A stretch of 64,000 nt of DNA from Holophagales bacterium. GTDB taxonomy: Bacteria; Acidobacteriota; Thermoanaerobaculia; UBA5066. The translations under genes and the position numbers were made by a program. Position 1 is the first letter of the stretch. Every line of letters begins with the position of its first letter. The stretch spans positions 186,001 through 250,000 of the forward strand of contig JADJVF010000004.1 in the NCBI GenBank assembly GCA_016716705.1, written 5' to 3'. Of the stretch, positions 58,370-64,000 are shown piece by piece. Under the pieces are notes generated by a model, which worked only from the letters and a program-made list of their open reading frames with translations, made no database searches and was not told where the DNA came from.

Positions 58370-59091
58370 AGACACGGCTCACCGTTCGCAGGGTGCCTCG
58401 AACCGGCGCCAGGAGGGCCCCTCCGAGGGCCGACCCTGCCGTCCGTCAGGAGCGGAGAGCCTTCCCGGATGGCGAAGCGGGTCAGCTCGGACGCGGTGTG
58501 GATCTCGAGCTTGTTCATGAGGTTCTGCTTGTGGACCTCGACCGTCTTCACGCTGATCGCGAGCTCCTGCGCGATCTCGCGCGGCCGCATCCCGTCGGCC
58601 AGGAGCTTCAGGACCTGTCTCTCGCGAGGGGTCAGGCCGCCCAGCGACGGGGAGCCCGGGGCGGCCGTTCGCTGCACGAGCTCCTCGACGACGAGCCCGG
58701 CGATCGACGGGCTGAGGTAGGTCTTCCCCTCCGTGATCGTCCGGATCGCCAGCGCCAGCTCCTCGAACGCCCCGTCCTTCAGGACGTAGCCGAGCGCGCC
58801 GGCCCGGAGGATTTCGGCGACGAAACGCCGGTCGGCGTACATGGAGAGCGCCACGATGCGCACCTGGGGGAGCTCGGCGAGGATGAGCCGCGTCGCCTCG
58901 ACGCCGTTCAGCTCCGGCATCGCGATGTCCATCACGATGACGTCGGGCCGGAGGAGACGCGCCTGCGTGACGGCGTCGCGCCCGTCGGCGGCCTCGCCGA
59001 CGACTTCGAGGTCCGGCTGCTGGCCGAGGAGTGTCCGGAGCCCCTCGCGGACGATCCGGTGATCGTCCACGAGGAGGATGGTCGTGCTCAT
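58366..59091 (-). CDS. NarL/LuxR-family response regulator
   Basis: 241 residues from ATG 59091. The receiver domain (1-120) has the acidic pair D9/D10, phosphoacceptor D55 in VIVMDIAMPELNG, and K in GYVLKDGAF. The LuxR-type HTH (about 148-205) reads LTPRERQVLKLLADGMRPRE and IAQELAISVKTVEVHKQNLM. A Gly/Pro/Arg tail of about 25 residues follows. Its start overlaps the kinase stop by four bases, so the pair forms a two-component system. Location between divergent lactate genes argues that it activates them. Confidence 0.93.
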   Translation of the reverse strand: MSTTILLVDDHRIVREGLRTLLGQQPDLEVVGEAADGRDAVTQARLLRPDVIVMDIAMPELNGVEATRLILAELPQVRIVALSMYADRRFVAEILRAGALGYVLKDGAFEELALAIRTITEGKTYLSPSIAGLVVEELVQRTAAPGSPSLGGLTPRERQVLKLLADGMRPREIAQELAISVKTVEVHKQNLMNKLEIHTASELTRFAIREGSPLLTDGRVGPRRGPPGAGSRHPANGEPCL

Positions 59092-61409
59092 GCGCCCTGC
59101 CCGCTGGCCTCCGCCGCGTAAGGTAGCACGAGGGTGACGGACGTTCCTTCTCCGGGGGCCGAACGGATGGAGACGCGCCCGCCGAGGTCGTCGAACCGCT
59201 CCTGGATGCTGAAGAGGCCGAAGCTCCGGCGGGCGTCGGGAAGGGCCGCCGCGGCCGGGACGTCGAATCCCTCTCCATCGTCTTCGAGGGTCGCCTCGAC
59301 GGCCTCCTCGTGCCACCGCAGGCACAGGGAGACGCTGCTGGCGCCGGCGTGCTTGACGACGTTGAGCAGGAGCTCGCGGACCGCCGAGAAGACGAGGAAC
59401 CGGCGCTCCTCGCCGAGGTCGCGCTGCGTTCCCTCCTTCGTCAGCCGGAAAGCGACGCCGTGCCGCTGCTCGACGCTCTCGCCGAGCCACTCGAGGGCGG
59501 CTTCCAGGCCGAGCTGATAGAGGATGGGCGGGCTCAGCTCCCACGTGAGCGAGCGCGTCTCCTGGACGGCGTCGCCGACGAGAGCGTGGACCTCCTCGAG
59601 GGCCGGGGCGAAGGGAGTCCCCTCGGCCCCCTGCCGGAGGGAGGCGAGCTTCACCTTCGCCATCGAGAGGACGGCTCCGAGCTGGTCGTGAAGGTGCGCT
59701 GCGATCGTCCGGCGCTCCCGCTCCTCGACCTGCGTCAGCTCGCCCGCCAGTCCGCGGAGCTTCTGGCGCGTCCGGTCCAGCTTCTCCGCCATGCGGCGGC
59801 GCTCGCTGACGTCCTGGACGATTCCCTCGTAGTGGTCGACGCGGCCCTTCTCGTCCCGGATCGCCCGCGCGTTCTCGAGGACCCAGATGAGTCCGCCGTC
59901 CTTCCTCCTGACGAGTGACTCGAAGCCTCTCACCTCTTCTGCGGACGCGAGCGACTCCTCGAATCGGGCCCGGCTTCCGGGTTCGACGTAGAAGTCCTTC
60001 CGGATGTCTGCGATGGCCCCGACCATGTCGGTCGGCGATTCGTAGCCGGCCATCGCGGCGAGGGCCGGGTTCACCGTCACGAATCGCCCGGACGGAGTCG
60101 ACTGGTAGATCCCCTCCGCCGCGTTCTCGAAGATGCTCCTCAGGTTCCCTTCCGCGGCCCGGAGCGCCCGCTCCGTCCGCTCCCGCTCGAGGATGTCCCT
60201 CCGGAGCTCCTCGTTGGCCGTCGAGAGCTGCGTCGAGCGGACGCGGATCGTCTCCTCCAGCTGTTCCTGGTGCTCCCGGAGCGCCGCTTCGGCCAGCTTC
60301 CGGCGGCTGATGTTCAGCGCGAGGACCGCGTTCAGGACGCCGAGAAGGATCAGGGCCCCGGCGCCCGTGAGGATCAGGTTCCGGTAGCGGGAGTACGCCG
60401 ACTCGGGGAGGTTGACCACGGTGCTCCCGGCCGGAAGACGGGAGGACGGGATGCCCCACCGGACGAGCTGGACGTGGTCGAAGAGATACCGCCCCGGGAG
60501 ATTCCTCACGACCGGGATCGACGCCGGGTCCGCTCCGCGAAGGACCCTCAGCGCGATCTTCCCGGCCGTCTCTCCCTGGTCGAAGCCGCTCGCGAGCATC
60601 CCGCCCACGAGGCCGAACCCGAGGTTGAAGTCCCAGGCGCCGTACACGGGGACGGTCGAGGCCTCGGAGACGAGCCGGATGCTCTCGTCGTACCCGAAGA
60701 CCCTTCCCTCCGCGTCGCGGGAGAAGAAGGTGAAGAAGACGAGGCTCGTGGGCGGGAGCGACCGGAGCCGGGCGAGGATCTTCGCCATCGGCAGGCCGTC
60801 GAGCGGCTCGAGCGGCACGCCCTTCCAGGACGGACCGATCTCGGCGAGCCGCGTCCTCACGGCCCGGCCCGTCTCCGTGTCCTCGTTCACGACGTAGATC
60901 CGACGCGTCCCGGGGTGGAGCGCGAGGGCCGTATCGAGGCTCGCCCCGAGATCGACGTCCTCGCTCACGCCGGTGAACAGCGGCCGGCCCTTCAGCTTTC
61001 CTTCCTGGAAGTAGTTCACCCCGCAGAAGACGACAGGCGTTCCCGGAAAGACCTCGTCGCGATGCTCCACGAGGAACTCCAGGGCGCGATCGTCGGTTGC
61101 CACGATGAGGTCGATCCGGTGGTCGAGGTACTTCCGGCGGTAGGCCTCCGGGAGCTGGGAAACGTAGCGCTCCTCGAAGAAGCGCTTCGTATCCATGTAT
61201 TCGACGAAGACGTTCTCGACGCCGAGAGCCGGCTCGAGCGCCGCGGAGATCCCGCGGTTCTCGTCGTCGGTCCACTTGTAGCCCTTGTAGTAGGAGTGGA
61301 GGACGAGGACCCTCTTCCCCGAGGCTGCATCCGCCGCCGCCGAAAGCGCGCGTCGCGGCTCGATCCGGACGAGGACCAGCAGGGCGAGGAGGAGCGGACG
61401 GACCTTCAT
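59088..61409 (-). CDS. Sensor histidine kinase with periplasmic ABC-substrate-binding-like domain
   Basis: 773 residues. A signal/anchor segment (1-24) is followed by a periplasmic domain resembling ABC_sub_bind proteins (about 32-330: RVLVLHSYYKGYKWTDDENRG, IDLIVATDDRALEFLVEH, VVFCGVNYF, PVYGAWDFNLGFGLVGGMLA). A membrane helix (about 345-367), a coiled region and a PAS domain with PAC (about 423-535) lead to a HisKA_3 dimerisation domain with phospho-histidine H574 (AAHLHDQLGAVLSMAKVKL) and an HATPase domain (ELLLNVVKHAGAS, DDGEGFD, GLFSIQERFDDLGG). It probably senses lactate or a related small molecule in the periplasm. Confidence 0.92.
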   Translation of the reverse strand: MKVRPLLLALLVLVRIEPRRALSAAADAASGKRVLVLHSYYKGYKWTDDENRGISAALEPALGVENVFVEYMDTKRFFEERYVSQLPEAYRRKYLDHRIDLIVATDDRALEFLVEHRDEVFPGTPVVFCGVNYFQEGKLKGRPLFTGVSEDVDLGASLDTALALHPGTRRIYVVNEDTETGRAVRTRLAEIGPSWKGVPLEPLDGLPMAKILARLRSLPPTSLVFFTFFSRDAEGRVFGYDESIRLVSEASTVPVYGAWDFNLGFGLVGGMLASGFDQGETAGKIALRVLRGADPASIPVVRNLPGRYLFDHVQLVRWGIPSSRLPAGSTVVNLPESAYSRYRNLILTGAGALILLGVLNAVLALNISRRKLAEAALREHQEQLEETIRVRSTQLSTANEELRRDILERERTERALRAAEGNLRSIFENAAEGIYQSTPSGRFVTVNPALAAMAGYESPTDMVGAIADIRKDFYVEPGSRARFEESLASAEEVRGFESLVRRKDGGLIWVLENARAIRDEKGRVDHYEGIVQDVSERRRMAEKLDRTRQKLRGLAGELTQVEERERRTIAAHLHDQLGAVLSMAKVKLASLRQGAEGTPFAPALEEVHALVGDAVQETRSLTWELSPPILYQLGLEAALEWLGESVEQRHGVAFRLTKEGTQRDLGEERRFLVFSAVRELLLNVVKHAGASSVSLCLRWHEEAVEATLEDDGEGFDVPAAAALPDARRSFGLFSIQERFDDLGGRVSIRSAPGEGTSVTLVLPYAAEASGQGA

Positions 61410-61479
61410 CGGCAGGCCAGCGGGAGGCTAGCAGGGCCTCGGGCTCCGGGATCGCCGGACGGACAATCTTCCATGATTT

Positions 61480-61539
61480 TCCTAGATAATTATACCTAGT
61501 TCCGGCTAAGCTAGGGTCGGATGCCGGGTATGTACCCGG
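61480..61539. promoter_or_regulatory. Divergent operator/promoter region of kinase and lutC
   Basis: Within the 146-base divergent gap, an AT-rich core has CCTAG at 61481-61485 and TACCTAG at 61493-61499 around ATAATTAT, then inverted CTAGG at 61511-61515. A separate perfect dyad CCGGGTA-TG-TACCCGG spans 61524-61539. TATAAT on the minus strand (61494-61489) may be the -10 of the kinase gene; no good -35 accompanies it, suggesting activator dependence. Confidence 0.5.
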
Positions 61540-61555
61540 GTCCGGGGAGGTCGAG

Positions 61556-62109
61556 ATGTTCGACACGTTCCGAGCGCGCGCCGAGGCCGTGAGCGCGGAG
61601 GTCCACCGGGTCGGTGGCGCCGCCGAGGCCCTCCCGTTCGTCGAAGAGCTGCTCCGGCGCGAAGGCGTCGCGGACACGCCCGGGGCGCGGGCCGTGGGCG
61701 GCGGGCCGCTCGTGCGCCTGCGATCGCGTCCGGTCTGGCTTCGCGGGTCCCCGGGCTGACCTTCGACGTCACGCGCGAAGCCGCCGCGGCGAGTCGCGTC
61801 GGCGTCAGCGAGATGGAGTGGGGGCTCGCCGACACGGGGACCGTCGTCCAGGACGCGACCGACCCGGCCCTCCGGCTCGTCTCGACCCTGCCCGAGATCC
61901 ACGTCGCGCTCCTCCCCGCGAGCCGGATCCTCCCGGGGCTCGCCGACGTCGTGCCGAAGCTCGATCCGGGACGCGCTCCGTACATCTCCTTCATCACCGG
62001 CCCGAGCCGGACGGCCGACATCGAACGGGTCCTGACGATCGGGGCCCACGGACCGGTGCGGCTGGTCGTCGTCGTCCACGACGGAACCGGCGCGGAGGTG
62101 ACGCCATGA
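61556..62109 (+). pseudogene. lutC: LutC-like LUD-domain protein, frameshifted
   Basis: ATG 61556 has GGGGAGG upstream (61542-61548). The frame reads FDTFRARAEAVSAEVHRVGGA to about PGARAVGGGPLVRL and then runs to a stop at about 61759. The family sequence continues in another frame (GLASRVPGLTFDVTREAAAA, SEMEWGLADTGTVVQDATD, SLPEIHVALLPASRILPGLA, FITGPSRTADIERVLTIGAHG) to the stop at 62109. One indel near 61,690-61,725 would restore about 184 residues. LutC is the non-Fe-S subunit of the L-lactate oxidising LutABC complex. Its stop overlaps the next start by ATGA. Confidence 0.83.
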
Positions 62110-64000
62110 CGACGATGACGTTCCACAAGGAGATCGCCGAGGCGCTCGGCAACCCGGACCTCGCCGGCGCCCTCGGGCGCTTCTACGAGGCGTATCCCGT
62201 GAGTCGCGCGAAGGCCTACCAGGGGATCGACTTCGAGGCGGTACGGACCCGGATCGCCGAGGTGAAGGGGGACGCCGCCGGGCGCCTCCCCGAGCTCGTG
62301 GCCCGCTTCACGAAGGAGGCCGAGGCGCGCGGCGCGAGGGTCGTCCTCCTGAAGAGCCCCGAGGAGGTTCGCCGCTACATCGTCGGCCTCGCCCGCGAGA
62401 AGGGCGTGAAGAAGGTCGCGAAGTCGAAGTCGATGGCCTCCGAGGAGGTCCACCTCAACAAGGCGCTCCTCGAGGCCGGGATCGACGTGAAGGAGACCGA
62501 CCTCGGCGAGTGGATCATCCAGCTCGCCGGCCAGCGCCCCTCGCACATGGTGATGCCCGCGATCCACCTGACGAAGGAGGACGTGGCGGAGATCTTCAGC
62601 AAGGAGGTCGGCGAGCGGCTCGCGACCGACATCCCGCGCCTCGTGAAGGTGGCGCGCAAGGAGCTGCGCCCCGCGTTCCTCGAGGCCGACATGGGGATCT
62701 CGGGGGCCAACATCGCCGTCGCCGAGACCGGGACGCTCGTCCTCGTCACGAACGAGGGGAACGCCCGCCTCGTCACGACGCTGCCGAGAATCCACGTCGC
62801 GATCGTCGGCCTCGAGAAGCTCGTCCCGGCCTTCGCCGACGTCGTCCCGATCCTCACCGCCCTCCCCCGCAGCGCGACCGGCCAGCTGATGACGAGCTAC
62901 GTCTCGATGATCACCGGCGCCGCGCCGAACACCGACGGGACGCCGAAGGAGCTGCACGTCGTCCTGATGGACCACCGGCGGACCGAGATGGCGGCCGACC
63001 CGGTCTTCAAGGAGGCGCTGCAGTGCATCCGCTGCGCCTCCTGCCTGAACGTCTGCCCCGTCTACCGGCACGTCGGCGGGCACGTCTTCGGCGACGTCTA
63101 CACCGGCGGCATCGGCACCATCCTGACGGCCTGGACCGGGGCGATGGAGCGCTCGAAGGAGATCCAGGGGCTCTGCATCCAGTGTGGCAACTGCGTCGGC
63201 GTCTGCCCGGGAAAGATCGACATCCCCGAGCTCATCGTCGAGGTGCGCCGGCGCCAGGTGAAGGACAAGGGGCAGCCGTTCGTCCAGAAGGCGATCTTCA
63301 AGGTCGTCAACAACCGCCGCCTCTTCCACACGATGCTCCGCTCGGCCTCCCTCGCCCAGAAGCCGTTCGAGAAGGACGGATTCGTGCGGCACCTGCCGTT
63401 CTTCCTCTCGGGCCTCGCCGACTTCCGCAGCCTCCCCGCCATCGCCGACCGGCCCTTCCGCGACACGTTCAAGGAGATCCCGCAGAAGAAGGGAACCAGG
63501 AAGGCGGCCTTCTACGCCGGCTGCCTCATCGACTTCGCCTACCCCGGGATGGGAGAGGACGTCGTGAAGGTCCTCAACGCCGGCGGGGTCGAAGTGACCT
63601 TCCCCGAGGCGCAGACCTGCTGCGGCGCCCCGGCGCGCTACAGCGGCGCGTACGAGGTCGCCGCGCAGAACGCGATCGACAACCTCGAGGCGCTCCTCGC
63701 CGAGGACGCCGACTGGGTCGTCTCGGCCTGCCCCACCTGCACGACGGCGCTCGCGCACGAATTCGCGCGCTCGCTCCGGAGCACGGGGAAGACCGAATGG
63801 GTCGCGAAGGCCGAGGCGCTCGCCTCGAAGGTCATCGACTTCTCCTCTCTCGTCTCGAAGCTCGTCGAGGACGGGTCGCTGAAGATCGATTCGAAGAAGC
63901 TCCCGCCGGTGACGTACCACGACTCCTGCCACCTGAAGCGGACCCTCCACGTCTCCGAGGAGCCGCGCGCGCTCCTCCGGAAGGCCGGTCACGAGGTCGT
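62106..64000 (+). CDS. lutB: LutB-LutA fusion, Fe-S subunit of L-lactate utilisation (runs off window)
   Basis: At least 631 codons from ATG 62106 to the window edge without a stop. The first 300 residues are a LUD domain (GVKKVAKSKSMASEEVHLNKAL, GISGANIAVAETGTLVLVTNEGN, TTLPRIHVAIVGLEKLVP). Two [4Fe-4S] motifs follow (CIRCASCLNVCP, CIQCGNCVGVCP). From about residue 460 the chain continues into a LutA-type CCG domain (AAFYAGCLIDFAYPGMGEDV, CCGAPARYSG, SACPTCTTAL) and starts a second (TYHDSCHLKRTLHVSEEPRA). In Bacillus these are separate LutB and LutA proteins. It oxidises L-lactate to pyruvate with LutC in the cytoplasm. Confidence 0.93.
   Translation, partial: MTTMTFHKEIAEALGNPDLAGALGRFYEAYPVSRAKAYQGIDFEAVRTRIAEVKGDAAGRLPELVARFTKEAEARGARVVLLKSPEEVRRYIVGLAREKGVKKVAKSKSMASEEVHLNKALLEAGIDVKETDLGEWIIQLAGQRPSHMVMPAIHLTKEDVAEIFSKEVGERLATDIPRLVKVARKELRPAFLEADMGISGANIAVAETGTLVLVTNEGNARLVTTLPRIHVAIVGLEKLVPAFADVVPILTALPRSATGQLMTSYVSMITGAAPNTDGTPKELHVVLMDHRRTEMAADPVFKEALQCIRCASCLNVCPVYRHVGGHVFGDVYTGGIGTILTAWTGAMERSKEIQGLCIQCGNCVGVCPGKIDIPELIVEVRRRQVKDKGQPFVQKAIFKVVNNRRLFHTMLRSASLAQKPFEKDGFVRHLPFFLSGLADFRSLPAIADRPFRDTFKEIPQKKGTRKAAFYAGCLIDFAYPGMGEDVVKVLNAGGVEVTFPEAQTCCGAPARYSGAYEVAAQNAIDNLEALLAEDADWVVSACPTCTTALAHEFARSLRSTGKTEWVAKAEALASKVIDFSSLVSKLVEDGSLKIDSKKLPPVTYHDSCHLKRTLHVSEEPRALLRKAGHEV

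Noticed and set aside
58366..62079. A 1237-codon open frame on the minus strand covering the kinase and regulator region in another frame
   Set aside because: It is Arg/Pro/Gly-rich, lacks domain sense, and lies over well-supported kinase and regulator genes; long empty frames are expected at this GC content.

Overview
The window is one 64-kb stretch of very GC-rich bacterial DNA, densely packed with genes on both strands and with no rRNA, tRNA, CRISPR array or insertion sequence that I can recognise. Gene content suggests a Gram-negative-type member of the Acidobacteriota, possibly of the Thermoanaerobaculia/Holophagae kind. The pointers are outer-membrane barrels, TonB-like proteins, a tricorn-type S41 peptidase, a DUF5916 barrel, and a secreted BNR-propeller protein ending in a domain that I associate with those classes. 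That placement is inference from family knowledge; no taxonomic marker was compared.

Region by region: 0-5.7 kb holds a truncated DUF2721 protein, two proteins with TonB C-terminal domains (one fused to a BlaR1/M56 protease and preceded by a BlaI-type repressor), and an ABC-2 exporter pair. 5.8-12 kb is a tightly coupled SUF iron-sulfur operon, rrf2-sufB-sufC-sufD-sufS-sufU-sufT, followed by a small helical protein overlapping a nucleotidyltransferase (possible toxin-antitoxin pair). 12.9-25.2 kb holds a DUF2911 protein, an alginate-acetylation-like cassette (MBOAT plus two AlgJ/AlgX-like proteins, one frameshifted), a CBM9/DUF5916 outer-membrane protein, a secreted amidase and a large BNR/IPT protein. 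25.2-35.6 kb holds a VOC protein, threonine synthase, an unrecognised small H/C-motif protein behind a perfect palindrome, RsmE, a tricorn-like protease, an M1-like metallopeptidase, OsmC, a GYD-domain protein and a membrane protein. 35.7-41.3 kb is a repair and protein-quality block: Ada-HTH-AlkA fusion, alkyl-DNA methyltransferase, DinB, Lon and a YigZ/IMPACT protein. 41.4-52.3 kb holds an STN protein, an OPT transporter, a TPR protein, a YjdF-like protein, a monohaem cytochrome, a 2[4Fe-4S] ferredoxin, a DUF502 protein, an acyl-CoA synthetase and a broken YfhO-like membrane protein.

52.5-64 kb reads as a dedicated lactate-utilisation locus. On the minus strand are a sensor kinase with a periplasmic binding domain, a NarL-type regulator, lactate permease LctP, an OprP-like porin and a long FAD/Fe-S D-lactate dehydrogenase. 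Divergently on the plus strand are lutC and a lutB-lutA fusion that leaves the window. CCTAG-containing elements sit in front of lctP and in the kinase/lutC divergent region, suggesting one regulon.

A notable technical feature is a set of frameshifts: algJ-like at about 14.69 kb, acyl-CoA synthetase at about 49.30 and 49.79 kb (mutually compensating), yfhO at about 51.53 and 51.84 kb, the dehydrogenase N-terminus at about 55.30 kb, and lutC at about 61.7 kb. They cluster in the last 15 kb and could be assembly indels or real decay; reads must decide. No single strongly novel system stands out. The best candidates for unfamiliar biology are the palindrome-controlled H/C protein at 26.9-27.5 kb, the helical-protein/nucleotidyltransferase pair at 12 kb, and the lactate two-component regulon.
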